Assembly (NCBI RefSeq): GCF_000447295.1
Contig: NZ_KE650771.1
Coordinates: 5,415,559 to 5,479,558 of the forward strand
Length of the DNA: 64,000 bases
Reading direction: 5' to 3'
DNA from: Fischerella sp. PCC 9431
Lineage (GTDB): Bacteria; Cyanobacteriota; Cyanobacteriia; Cyanobacteriales; Nostocaceae
Shown: piece by piece, positions 36,077 to 45,040 of the stretch
Position numbering within the stretch: position 1 is the first letter of the stretch
Layout of the letters: the number at the start of each line of letters is the position of its first letter
Made by a program: the position numbers and the translations under genes
Notes under the pieces: generated by a model
The model's database searches: none
The model's input: only the letters and a program-made list of their open reading frames with translations
Told to the model about the DNA's origin: nothing

Positions 36077-37990
36077 CTACACGATTTCTTTGAGAGTTAA
36101 AGCAACTGCACTGAGTTGTTCAGTACCAAGTTTGGTTTGATTAATACCAGTAGCAGTTTCTTTTGCTCCTCTGTTGATATTGTCCATTGCTTGGACAACT
36201 TGTTGAATAGCATCTAATTGTTGCTTGAGATTGAGCGAGATTTGTTGATTATTCACGACCATATAATTAACCGCGTCTGCTACTCCAGCAAAAGCTTGAT
36301 CTGATTTTTGAACTTTTTCCACTCCTGTCTTCACTATCTTGGTTCCTTCTTCTGTCACCATGACAGTTGAATTAATGGCTTTTTGGATGTTAGAAACCAA
36401 GATATTAATCTTGTCGGCAGATTTTTGACTTTGATCAGATAATCTACGGATTTCATTGGCTACTACAGCAAAGCCTTTTCCATATTCTCCAGCACGGACT
36501 GCTTCAACTGAGGAATTGAGTGCCAACATATTAGTTTGGTTTGCTAAGTCAGAAACAATTTGGGAAATACTAGCAATTTGACTAGCTTGAGCGCTCAGAT
36601 GCACAATTTGTTCAGCGATCGCAACCACTTTCTTTTCGAGAATGAACATACTTTCAAGAGTTTCCTTCACCGCTTGGCTACCATCTTCTGCGGTTGTGAG
36701 GGCCTGCTGGGCGGCCGTAGTAGCTGATTTTGCTTGTTGAGCTGACTGGCGACAAGAAGCTTCGAGTTCATCCATAGTTGTCGTAGTTTCATGTACTGAA
36801 GCTGCTTGCTGTCCAGCTATGCGTGCTTGCTGATCCAAGCCAGAAAAAGTTTGCTGAATAGAGGCAGATATTACATTTACTAGTTGCTTGATCAAATGTA
36901 CAACTTGGCGTGTTCGGAAAATTCCCAGCGATAGCACCACAGCCAGAGAAACAAGAATAATCAAAATGGTGACGATTTTCAATGAATTGACAGTAGCAAA
37001 AACACTATTTTTTGACACTCTATTAATTACTACTAAAAATTCTGGCTGATTGGGACTCGGATCAACCCGACGGAATGCAAATAGATTATCTCCTTGCTGA
37101 ACAAATCCCTTTTCACTACTTAATATTTTTTTGGCTACATCTGGAGAATAATCTCGATCTAATTTGTCATTTTTTTGAAATTCAAATCCCCACTCTTTTG
37201 CAGGAGTGGGATGAGAAATATAAAATCCATCTTGATTCACAATGAATTTTTCTTGACCTTGATAGATATTTTCTGCGTTTCTCTGTTGACTATCACCCTC
37301 TTTAAAATCTTTGATAAATTTATCAGCCAATACGTCAGCAACAATAATTCCTTTTTTCTGTCCAGATGAATTGAAAATTGGTATACTGTAACTAATAATT
37401 GGTTGATAAGGTTTTTTTATTTCACCGTTTTCCTGGCTGAGTTCCACAGGAGAAACATATATATTTTTGGGTGAGAGCTTCATCGTTTCTGTAAAATTTT
37501 CTCTATCTTTTTGTTGTTGTGATTCCCCTTGGGTAATAACTTTACTATTGGAACCATTGGCATCAACTCGCACTATTTCTTTGCCATTTTCATCAATGTA
37601 ACGGAGTTCCATATAATGAGGCTTTTGTTCGATCATGGCAGCAAAAGTAGTTTTTAACTGTCCTAGCCAGATATTAGAGGATAAGTTACTTTGACCCTCT
37701 AGTCCACCATTATCTTTTGCTTGAATGATGCCTTGAATTGCGGGAGATTTACTTAATAAAAAAACGTCATCACTAACACCGTTCAGAAAGTTAGTAATCT
37801 TATCAGCTTCTTTATTTGACTCAGTCTCCATATTATTTTTTGCAACTTCTGACAGGTTGTTGCTGGAAGCATAAATGCCATACAAGCCCACAATGGAGAC
37901 CGGAATCATAGTACTGAAAACCAGCAATACGATAAATTGATCCTGAAGTTTTAATTGGTGAGGGAATTTTTTGAAAATCTTACTAAACAT
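36077..37990 (-). CDS. Methyl-accepting chemotaxis protein with periplasmic Cache-type sensor
   Basis: This 637-residue protein starts at ATG 37990. TM1 is about 20-42 (IVLLVFSTMIPVSIVGLYGI). A periplasmic region of about 300 residues resembles a double Cache domain (YIDENGKEIVRVD, GIIVADVLADKF, FYISHPTPAKEWG). TM2 is near residue 345. The cytoplasmic signalling domain ends with the conserved tip [20 protein letters not shown]. No obvious HAMP domain is seen between TM2 and the signalling helices. The ligand is unknown. It is separated from cheA by 65 bp of TCCTTGTC-type short repeats and is probably co-transcribed. Confidence 0.93.
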   Translation of the reverse strand: MFSKIFKKFPHQLKLQDQFIVLLVFSTMIPVSIVGLYGIYASSNNLSEVAKNNMETESNKEADKITNFLNGVSDDVFLLSKSPAIQGIIQAKDNGGLEGQSNLSSNIWLGQLKTTFAAMIEQKPHYMELRYIDENGKEIVRVDANGSNSKVITQGESQQQKDRENFTETMKLSPKNIYVSPVELSQENGEIKKPYQPIISYSIPIFNSSGQKKGIIVADVLADKFIKDFKEGDSQQRNAENIYQGQEKFIVNQDGFYISHPTPAKEWGFEFQKNDKLDRDYSPDVAKKILSSEKGFVQQGDNLFAFRRVDPSPNQPEFLVVINRVSKNSVFATVNSLKIVTILIILVSLAVVLSLGIFRTRQVVHLIKQLVNVISASIQQTFSGLDQQARIAGQQAASVHETTTTMDELEASCRQSAQQAKSATTAAQQALTTAEDGSQAVKETLESMFILEKKVVAIAEQIVHLSAQASQIASISQIVSDLANQTNMLALNSSVEAVRAGEYGKGFAVVANEIRRLSDQSQKSADKINILVSNIQKAINSTVMVTEEGTKIVKTGVEKVQKSDQAFAGVADAVNYMVVNNQQISLNLKQQLDAIQQVVQAMDNINRGAKETATGINQTKLGTEQLSAVALTLKEIV

Positions 37991-38749
37991 GGCTGATGAG
38001 TGATAGTTAGAGATGTTTGATAGGTAAAACGATGAACAGGAAATAGAGAATAGGGAACTTAATCAATTTATAATTACCTATTACTATTCATCGTGAATTT
38101 ATATTTTGATGTGTTTGGTAAATATTACAGCAGAAAACAGGGAACTCTGAACGGGGAACAGGTTTGAAAGTCTTTTAGTATGTGGCTTTGTTTTTAAAAT
38201 TTGTACCTCATTTACCTGAAAGCTGCTGTATGAAAAACTCAATGGAATTTACTTTTGTGTATGTTTGTAAAAGCTCAGAATTTGCATCAAATATTTCCCA
38301 TCACAAATTGATAGGTATTAGTAAATTATCTGAATTAGGTTTTAATGGGTTGCTACGTAAACTAAAAAGCACCCTGAAAAGTTTCAGGAATCTGGATAAT
38401 TACTGACTCATGATTAGTGTTTTAGAGGCAAGCACACATTTAAAATTTTTTGTTTATTCAGTATTAGCCAGCAAGCAGTCTTAACAAATACTTTGATATT
38501 TTAAGCACCTGTGCCAAATTACAAGGATGACATCGACGCAAAGTGCCGATTTTCCTAATAAACTTGGCACCTAATCCACAAACGCAAGTACCTAAGCTAC
38601 TTTCAAAATCTGTGGAAGATTGGTAGACTCCGCAGATTATACATCAACCTGGGAGAAAGTGGTCATTTGTCATTGGTAAGTACTCAGACAAGATTAATTG
38701 CACACGTTATTCCCTGTTTCCTCTTCCCTATTCTTGAGTAGCCGTATTT
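37991..38749. other. Spacer between the two MCP genes, with a dispersed repeat and a leader-like remnant
   Basis: About 38145-38232 holds the inverted copy of the repeat found at 18505-18600. About 38587-38659 resembles the leader upstream of the PstS-like gene (GTAGACTCC ... ACATCAACCTGGGAGAA). STRR-like GTTTCCTCTTCCC lies near 38715. The region may separate the second MCP from the rest of the operon. No gene is supported. Confidence 0.6.
38587..38659 (+). promoter_or_regulatory. Leader-like element, copy C (no gene follows)
   Basis: The stretch with AGTACCTAAGCTAC, GGTAGACTCC and ACATCAACCTGGGAGAA aligns with the 3' part of the leaders at 40467-40625 and 42551-42717. It points rightwards but no plus-strand gene follows, so it is probably a remnant. 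Confidence 0.4.
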
Positions 38750-40219
38750 TTACACCAAATTCTTCAGATTTTGAACGATTTTGTTGAGATCGATAGTGGC
38801 ATTTTTGACCATTGTGATACCAATGGCTGTTTCTTTTGCTCCTGAATTGATATCATTTACGGCTGATACGACTTGTTGTACAGCAACCGCCTGTTGTTTA
38901 GCAGTAAGAAAAATTTGTTGGTTGTTGATAAATACCTTGTTGACGGCGTCAGTAATACTTGCGAATACCTCACCCGTTTCTTGAGTCAATTTGATACCTT
39001 CTGTGGCTTTCTTAGTACCTTCATCAGTTACCATCACAGCAGAGTTGATAGCTGCTTGTACTTGATTCACAAGGAAATTAATTTGATCTGCTGATTTGCG
39101 ACTTTGGTCAGCCAGTTTACGAATTTCACTAGCTACCACTGCAAAGCCTTTACCTTGATCACCCGCACGTGCTGCTTCGACTTCAGCATTCAAAGCTAAC
39201 ATATTAGTTTGATTTGCTAATTCTGCGACTAAATCAGAAATTGTAGAGATTTGAGTAGTCTGTTCGCTCAAGTGTGTAGTTTGATAAGCGATCGCCATTA
39301 CCTGGTCTCTTAATTGCGAGATACCTTCAATCGTTAACCCAACTGTTGTACTTCCTTCTTTCGCGAGAGTTAATGCTTGTTTGGCTTTGTTTGCAGAGTT
39401 TTCGGCTTGTTCGGCTGACTGGAGTGCAGAAGTCCCGACTTCATCGATGGTGGTACTAGTTTGATTCACGGACGCAGATTGTTGTAAAATTATACGTTCC
39501 TGTTCAAATACGCTGGTAGCAATATTTCCGGATGAAGTCGCGACTGCATAGGCGACTTCATTGATTGGTTGCATGATGCGACGGATAACATAAAACGAGA
39601 TATAAATTCCAGCCCCAACACTAACCAGCCATCCACCCCAATTAATGACACTTGATAATAGCTGAAACTGATCAGATGCCTTTTCTATTTGCTCAAAAAC
39701 TCTCTTTTCTTGTTGCTCCATTGCAGCTAGTGTAGCTCTGATATCATTGCTAAGTTGCTCACTCTGATCAGCAGCTGAACCATCAGAAATTTCTGGAGAT
39801 TTTCCAGCTTTTTTGGAAGCAATTGTTTTGTCTAATTCAGCAAATTTCGTTTGAGCTAATTGTATAAATCGATTGGCTTTTTGGCTTTGGGATGAATTAA
39901 TATTAACTAGCTTTTTTAATTCCTCTGTATGTTCTTTAAAATCGTTTTGTGCAGTCGTATATCTTTGTAGATAATTGTCTTTACCAGTAAGCAGAAATCC
40001 ACGTTGTCCTGTCTCTGCACTTACTATATCTTCCTCTAATTCCTGTAATAGTAGCTTGATATCATATGTACGCTCCTCCTGATTATGCATTTGTCTTAAC
40101 TTCACCTTAGAAATCTCAGTAAATGTCGTGACAATACCTGTCAATATCAAAACGACCCCAAAACCTACAGGTACAATTTGGTTGACTTTCAAAGGGCGTT
40201 GCACTTGCTTTTGCATCAT
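38750..40219 (-). CDS. Methyl-accepting chemotaxis protein with CHASE3 sensor
   Basis: This 489-residue protein starts at ATG 40219. TM1 lies at about 15-35 ([20 protein letters not shown]). A CHASE3 domain spans about 40-175, with its typical segment [22 protein letters not shown]2 is near residue 195 ([16 protein letters not shown]), and the MA signalling domain contains [25 protein letters not shown]3 ligands are unknown. The gene is on the same strand as the che operon but 759 bp upstream of the next MCP, so it may have its own transcript. Confidence 0.93.
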   Translation of the reverse strand: MMQKQVQRPLKVNQIVPVGFGVVLILTGIVTTFTEISKVKLRQMHNQEERTYDIKLLLQELEEDIVSAETGQRGFLLTGKDNYLQRYTTAQNDFKEHTEELKKLVNINSSQSQKANRFIQLAQTKFAELDKTIASKKAGKSPEISDGSAADQSEQLSNDIRATLAAMEQQEKRVFEQIEKASDQFQLLSSVINWGGWLVSVGAGIYISFYVIRRIMQPINEVAYAVATSSGNIATSVFEQERIILQQSASVNQTSTTIDEVGTSALQSAEQAENSANKAKQALTLAKEGSTTVGLTIEGISQLRDQVMAIAYQTTHLSEQTTQISTISDLVAELANQTNMLALNAEVEAARAGDQGKGFAVVASEIRKLADQSRKSADQINFLVNQVQAAINSAVMVTDEGTKKATEGIKLTQETGEVFASITDAVNKVFINNQQIFLTAKQQAVAVQQVVSAVNDINSGAKETAIGITMVKNATIDLNKIVQNLKNLV

Positions 40220-40905
40220 TTTTCTGCCTTTAAACCTACAAAAATATGATTTTTCTAAAAAGTGGCACCCTGGCTTTGTTTCTTCATTGACTCTTAACTA
40301 TTTTGAGGTAAATCTTTATAAATTAGACAAAAAAATTTGCCTCACAACTAAAAGTAAATTGCTTTAAATGGCAAATTCAAAAAATATCACTATCAAACCC
40401 AATCAGTCTTAATAATTCTCAATAACCAATGTCTTGCTTCAAGTAACAGACTTTCGTGATCACGATGCGATCGCTCTCTAGTAATTTTTACAGTTGTGTT
40501 GCCAAAAAGGTTATGCTCTGATAAATGTACTTAAGTATCTACCGTTAGATTTTTACAATACAGCAGGAATTTCCTGGGTGCAACACCACCAGTCTGAACA
40601 TCTGTCTTGAAGGTGGGTGTAGGGATGTAAAAGAAGTTCTATTTTCATGCTTGGTCATGAGATTTTCTCATGAATGGCTGACCTGAAAAATGGGATGAGC
40701 GATCGCATGAAAACTATATAGTAGGTTGGGTCAACCACAAGTGAAATCCAACAAAGCGAGAAAGGTTAGGTTTTATTCTTCAACCCAACCTAAATTTTGC
40801 ATTTGCAATTTAGGTCTGTGAATCCTTACTCATGTAATTTTGCAAGAGTGTATATTGATTTTTTCTTGAGAAATAAAATCATATAGATTACTTAGGTGTG
40901 AACAA
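40220..40905. other. Divergent region between MCP and SLH porin
   Basis: It contains leader-like copy A (40467-40625), a hairpin TCATGAGATTTTCTCATGA at about 40655-40673 and an inverted repeat TAGGTTGGGT (40722-40731)/ACCCAACCTA (40783-40792) of the dispersed type. The two promoters must also lie here. Confidence 0.55.
40467..40625 (+). promoter_or_regulatory. Leader-like element, copy A, upstream of the porin
   Basis: From GCGATCGCT onward the sequence parallels the leader of the PstS-like gene: TTTTTACA, TTGTGTTGC, AAAAAGG, TGCTCTGATAAAT, TACTTAAGT, ACAATACA(G)CAG, CCTGGGTGCAA and ACATCT occur in the same order and spacing. It ends about 280 bp before the porin start. Confidence 0.5.
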
Positions 40906-42522
40906 GTGATATCTAGAGTTTGGTCAAATTCTTTGCTACTTAGCCCTGCGGTGATAGTAGCAAGCTTTGTTACGTTACCCTCAACAGTTTTAGCTGAAGT
41001 ATCTACAAGTGAACAAGTTCAGCCAGAATTTTCAGCAGTATCTGAACTGTCTCAAAGCGATCAGGCGCAGGTCAGTTCTGTTTCTCAGTTATCTGATGTA
41101 CAACCCACAGATTGGGCGTTTCAAGCATTACAATCCCTTGTACAACGATATGAATGTATTGCCGGCTACCCCAATGGTACGTACCAGGGTAATCGACCGA
41201 TGACACGATACGAATTTGCTGCTGGTTTGAATGCTTGTTTAGATCGGGTAAATGAAATCATTGCTACCGCTACGAATGATTTGGTGAGGAAAGAGGATTT
41301 AGCCACACTCCAAAGACTGCAAGAGGAGTTCTCAGCAGAATTGGCGACACTGCGTGGTCGTGTCGATGCGCTAGAAGCACGCACAACTGAACTAGAAGCA
41401 AATCAGTTTTCTACCACTACAAAACTTAATGCAGAAGCGATATTTGCTGTAGCTGGTGTTGTTGGCGATCGCGCTGCTGATAGAGACAATAATTCCAATA
41501 ACAATCCAGATTTGGAAGATAATATCATCCTCGCGGATCGTGTCCGTCTGAATTTTGATACCAGTTTCATGGGTAAAGACCGTCTGCGAGTCCGCTTGCA
41601 AGGTAGAAATATCAGCGAGTTTCAGGGTAACGTCACAGGTACGAGGATGACCCGTTTAGGATTTGATGGTGATGATGACAACGACTTTGTCTTAGATGAT
41701 CTGTACTATTCCTTTCCTTTGGGCGATAAAGCCAGAATCGTAGTTTCTGCTGCAAATACAGAATTCAACGCACTTGTAGAAACATTAAGTCCATTTGAAA
41801 GTTCTGGTACTGGTAGTATCTCGCGTTTTGGACGATTTAGCCCAATTTACCGAACTGTCGGTAGTACGGGATTAGTAGTCAATTATCAGTTTAGCGATCG
41901 CGCGAGTCTCGATTTAGCCTATATGGTTCGCGATCCAGAAGATCCTAATGGTGAAAATGGACTGTTCAACGGTAATTATGGCGCTGTGGCACAATTTATC
42001 TTTGAACCAATCAAAGATTTAAATCTAGGCTTGACTTATGTCCACTCCTACAATGCGGGTGGTAGCAATAGTGGTATCAACCTCACAGGTAGTACGGGTA
42101 GTACCAACGCCATCAGACCTTTTGGTAATGTTTCGACTTCCGCAGATTCCCTCGGTTTAGAGACTAGCTGGCGCATCAGTCCTAAATTTACTCTTTCTGG
42201 TTGGTTAGCCTACTCCTTTGCGCAGTCTGAAGTGAGTGATGATCATGCAGATATCTTGAACTATGCTGTCACTTTGGCTTTTCCCGACTTAGGAGGAAAA
42301 GGTAATTTAGCAGGGATTGTCTTTGGTATGCCACCAAAAGTGGTACAAAGTAGCCAGGTAGAAGATCGGGATACTTCTTTACATATAGAAGGTTTTTATC
42401 GCTTCCAAGTTACGGATAATATTTCTATCACTCCTGGTGTGTTTGTGATTACCAATCCAGAACACAACGATAACAATGACAGTATCCTTGTCGGCACAAT
42501 CCGCACCACCTTCAAGTTTTAA
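40906..42522 (+). CDS. SLH-domain OprB-family outer membrane porin
   Basis: This 538-residue protein uses GTG 40906 as start with AGGTG nearby. A signal peptide ends around VLA-EVST (about residue 30). An SLH domain (about 62-125, DVQPTDWAFQALQSLVQRY and GYPNGTYQGNRPMTRYEFA) binds the peptidoglycan-linked polymer. A coiled-coil segment (LQRLQEEFSAELATLRGRVD) links it to a C-terminal beta-barrel of about 370 residues that ends in the aromatic FKF. This is the standard cyanobacterial porin architecture, including SomA-like and iron-uptake porins; the transported solute is not evident. It and the following PstS-like gene share homologous leaders. Confidence 0.92.
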   Translation: MISRVWSNSLLLSPAVIVASFVTLPSTVLAEVSTSEQVQPEFSAVSELSQSDQAQVSSVSQLSDVQPTDWAFQALQSLVQRYECIAGYPNGTYQGNRPMTRYEFAAGLNACLDRVNEIIATATNDLVRKEDLATLQRLQEEFSAELATLRGRVDALEARTTELEANQFSTTTKLNAEAIFAVAGVVGDRAADRDNNSNNNPDLEDNIILADRVRLNFDTSFMGKDRLRVRLQGRNISEFQGNVTGTRMTRLGFDGDDDNDFVLDDLYYSFPLGDKARIVVSAANTEFNALVETLSPFESSGTGSISRFGRFSPIYRTVGSTGLVVNYQFSDRASLDLAYMVRDPEDPNGENGLFNGNYGAVAQFIFEPIKDLNLGLTYVHSYNAGGSNSGINLTGSTGSTNAIRPFGNVSTSADSLGLETSWRISPKFTLSGWLAYSFAQSEVSDDHADILNYAVTLAFPDLGGKGNLAGIVFGMPPKVVQSSQVEDRDTSLHIEGFYRFQVTDNISITPGVFVITNPEHNDNNDSILVGTIRTTFKF

Positions 42523-42550
42523 GCTGAAAAATTGTCCAGAAGATGAGGGT

Positions 42551-42717
42551 GCGATCGCTTGATAAATTTTTACACTTGTGCTGCAAAAGCTGTGTTGCTA
42601 AAAAGTTAATGCTCTGATAAATCTACTTAAGTGTCTATTTTGAGACTTTGTAAAATACAACAGTAGTCTCCTGGGTGCAATACCGTAAGTACAAACATCT
42701 ACCTTGGGAGAATAATC
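42551..42717 (+). promoter_or_regulatory. Leader element, copy B, with possible SD-sequestering stem
   Basis: This leader directly abuts the PstS-like start codon. The SD-like GGGAG (about 42707) can pair with TCTCC of GTAGTCTCC about 45 bases upstream, enclosing the conserved CCTGGGTGCAATACC segment. The element is homologous to copy A at 40467 and in part to copy C at 38587. A translational switch is an inference. Confidence 0.45.
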
Positions 42718-43890
42718 ATGAATAATGAATTTATAGTATGCAAACATTGTGGCTATGATACAAATCCAATTACAGCTACACAATGTCTAAAATGTGGTCA
42801 GAAACTGAATGTTCCGGTAAAAAATATTAATACGGATACTCAATTAAAGCCAAAATCTTTAGGAGATTGGCTATTTACACCTTGGATGATTTGGCTTGGT
42901 TGTGGTTTGTTGTTTGTACTCGTGAGTGGGTCAATCTACTCTTTGTTTTCAACTTCCAGTAGTGTCAACAATCCCAATGGTGCCGGAGTTTATAGTTCCG
43001 GTGACAGCAATCAGAATATTCCCCCTGATGTTAAACTCTACGACTCAATCAAAGATATACCGAAAGTACCAGAAGGTACATTTAACTACGGTGGTGGTGG
43101 CAGTCTTGCAGCTCTGAGTGCTGCTGGTTTAAATGATGCTATTACCAAAAATCATCCTAATTTTCGCCTCCGCTTCACTGAACCAAGAGATGGTAAACCT
43201 GGTGGCAAAAAGGGAGTAAATATGGTGATCAATGGTTATGTAAGCTTTACTCTGTATGCAGCACCTCTAAAGGACGAACATTACAACAAAGCCAGAGAAC
43301 GGGGCTTTCAATTAAAGCAAATCCCAGTGGCTTTGGATGCGATTGTCGTCTTTACCCATCCAGGCATCAATATTCCAGGAATTTCAGTTGAGCAACTTCA
43401 AGACATATATGAAGGTAAACTAACTAACTGGAAAGATGTAGGAGGACCAGATGTATCAATCGTACCTTTTACTAGAAACCCTAAAGCTTCCAATTTATTG
43501 AATGAACTTCTTGGGCAAGAAACTGAACAATACAGTTCCAGATTGCAGTTCATCCGTAATGCCACTGAGGCTGTTCGCAAGGTCGGTTCTACCCCTGGAG
43601 GGATTTCCTTTGCTGGAGTTGCGCCAGTTGTAGGTCAACAAACAATCCGTCCCCTTGCGATTGCTAAAGGTAACTCCCAAGAATATGTGCAACTCGTTAT
43701 AGATAATGGCAAGCAGATTAACACAACCGCCATCAGGGATAGCTCTTACCCCCTCAGCCGACGTCAGTTTGTTGTGTATCGCGAGGATGGCACAATCGAT
43801 CAACTAGCTGGGGAAGCCTACGCTAATATGTTACTGTCCAAAGAAGGTCAGCAGATTGTCGAAAAGGCAGGGTTTTTTCCCTTGCGCTGA
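42718..43890 (+). CDS. PstS-family substrate-binding protein anchored by a zinc-ribbon/TM N-terminus
   Basis: This 390-residue protein starts at ATG 42718, preceded by GGGAG at a good distance. The N-terminus is not a signal peptide: it is a zinc ribbon (CKHCGYD ... CLKCGQK, four Cys) followed by a single membrane segment (WMIWLGCGLLFVLVSGSIYSLF, about 58-80). The remaining part (about 105-385) is a PBP-like phosphate-binding domain with FNYGGGGSLAAL, GYVSFTLYAAPL and YPLSRRQFVVY. The protein is therefore tethered to the membrane with the binding domain outside. No pst permease or ATPase genes are nearby. It may be a phosphate scavenger or sensor rather than a transporter subunit. Confidence 0.82.
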   Translation: MNNEFIVCKHCGYDTNPITATQCLKCGQKLNVPVKNINTDTQLKPKSLGDWLFTPWMIWLGCGLLFVLVSGSIYSLFSTSSSVNNPNGAGVYSSGDSNQNIPPDVKLYDSIKDIPKVPEGTFNYGGGGSLAALSAAGLNDAITKNHPNFRLRFTEPRDGKPGGKKGVNMVINGYVSFTLYAAPLKDEHYNKARERGFQLKQIPVALDAIVVFTHPGINIPGISVEQLQDIYEGKLTNWKDVGGPDVSIVPFTRNPKASNLLNELLGQETEQYSSRLQFIRNATEAVRKVGSTPGGISFAGVAPVVGQQTIRPLAIAKGNSQEYVQLVIDNGKQINTTAIRDSSYPLSRRQFVVYREDGTIDQLAGEAYANMLLSKEGQQIVEKAGFFPLR

Positions 43891-43980
43891 TATGTTGTTA
43901 GCTTTAAGTTTGAAACTAAAGCGACTCAAAGAAATAGTAGTTTAGGGAGAGTTTAATTAATTGGAAAAAGATGAAAGGTG

Positions 43981-44643
43981 TTATTGAGGGGGAATACCAG
44001 GATACACAAATAGCTCTTGATCTTTGGGCATAGCCAGACCTTCACCCATGTAACGATGAATACCTACTGCCGAGTCTTCTGTTAGAGTTAACTTTAAGCT
44101 AATTTCCTCGAAATCAGTTTCATGCAAAAGTTTAAGGACAGTATCAGAGTAAGGAATATTATTCTTCCTCGGTCCATAAACTCGACGACTCCAGACGAGG
44201 AAAGAACCTTTTTTACAAAAAAAGCTAAGATTCTTAATCAAGCGAATCATTTCACCTTCATTAGCTAGACTGCCAAAAACACCACACAAGATGACGATAT
44301 CTGCTGGCACACCTCCCATATAGTTAGAGGAAATAGTTGCATCGCCATTAACAAACTCAACTTGCTTGTCTAAACCTGCTGATTTTATGGCTGTTCGTCC
44401 ACGTTCAACCAGCTGCGGGTTTAGCTCAACAAGTTTTGCTCGCACATCTTTTGCTCGAGGGTGGTTTGATAACGTTCCAATTAAATCGCGTCCATCACCC
44501 GCGCAAAGGCTAACTATACGGATTATTCCCGGTGGACATACATTTAAGCTTTGAGCAAGAGATTCCCGAACAAGCTGTAAGCGCTGTTGCAATCGTGGAT
44601 CAGTATTGTATTGATCGTGCCATTCTATCCAATCTTTTGGCAT
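43981..44643 (-). CDS. SAM-dependent methyltransferase at the end of the sulfur operon
   Basis: This 220-residue protein starts at ATG 44643. The SAM-binding motif is IVSLCAGDGRDLIG, followed by acidic AKLVELNPQLVERG and VNGDATISS. The C-terminus contains HRYMGEGLAMPKDQELFVY. The substrate is unknown. It lies 58 bp after the ferredoxin gene on the same strand, so it may be the last enzyme of the nine-gene operon (44.0-53.6 kb). It could modify the operon's product; this is inference. Confidence 0.75.
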   Translation of the reverse strand: MPKDWIEWHDQYNTDPRLQQRLQLVRESLAQSLNVCPPGIIRIVSLCAGDGRDLIGTLSNHPRAKDVRAKLVELNPQLVERGRTAIKSAGLDKQVEFVNGDATISSNYMGGVPADIVILCGVFGSLANEGEMIRLIKNLSFFCKKGSFLVWSRRVYGPRKNNIPYSDTVLKLLHETDFEEISLKLTLTEDSAVGIHRYMGEGLAMPKDQELFVYPGIPPQ

Positions 44644-44701
44644 AAGAAGTACTCCTGCTTGAGTTTGAAACTATGATTTTGTAGAGTGGGTTTATCACTC
44701 T

Positions 44702-45040
44702 TCAAGATTGATTTACTAATCTTCCGAAAAGATAGGCTGATTTTTCTCTGTGCCCTGCTGGGATTCGTCCTGCTCCCCAACCAATTTTTTCGCGGTAACT
44801 ACCTAACAATCCTGATTCAATCAGAGTCTTTTCATCTACTGTTACAGACTCATCTACCTGTGGAGCCACGTACAATGCATCCACTGGACAATATAGTTCG
44901 CAGATAAAGCAAGTTTGGCAATCACTTTGACGAGCTATTTTGGGTGGAGCATTTGGTACTTTATCAAAGACGTTTGTTGGGCAAGCAGAGACACAAATAT
45001 TGCACTTTATGCAGCGAGATTCAAGAACAAGTTCAATCAC
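44702..45040 (-). CDS. Two-cluster 4Fe-4S ferredoxin partnering the flavoprotein
   Basis: This 112-residue protein starts at ATG 45040, four bases inside the end of the flavoprotein gene. Two 4Fe-4S motifs are complete: Cys10, 13, 16 with Cys20, and Cys41, 44, 47 with Cys51. The C-terminal 60 residues (GLLGSYREKIGWGAGRIPAG) have no cluster ligands. The pair of an AprA/fumarate-reductase-like flavoprotein with a small bacterial ferredoxin recalls AprBA of APS reductase and similar pairs found next to sulfonate genes. The ferredoxin would transfer electrons to or from the FAD. Confidence 0.88.
   Translation of the reverse strand: MIELVLESRCIKCNICVSACPTNVFDKVPNAPPKIARQSDCQTCFICELYCPVDALYVAPQVDESVTVDEKTLIESGLLGSYREKIGWGAGRIPAGHREKSAYLFGRLVNQS

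Noticed and set aside
38182-38406. 74-codon frame between the MCP genes
   Set aside because: Its start comes from the dispersed repeat shared with 18.5 kb and the remainder has no SD or recognisable features.
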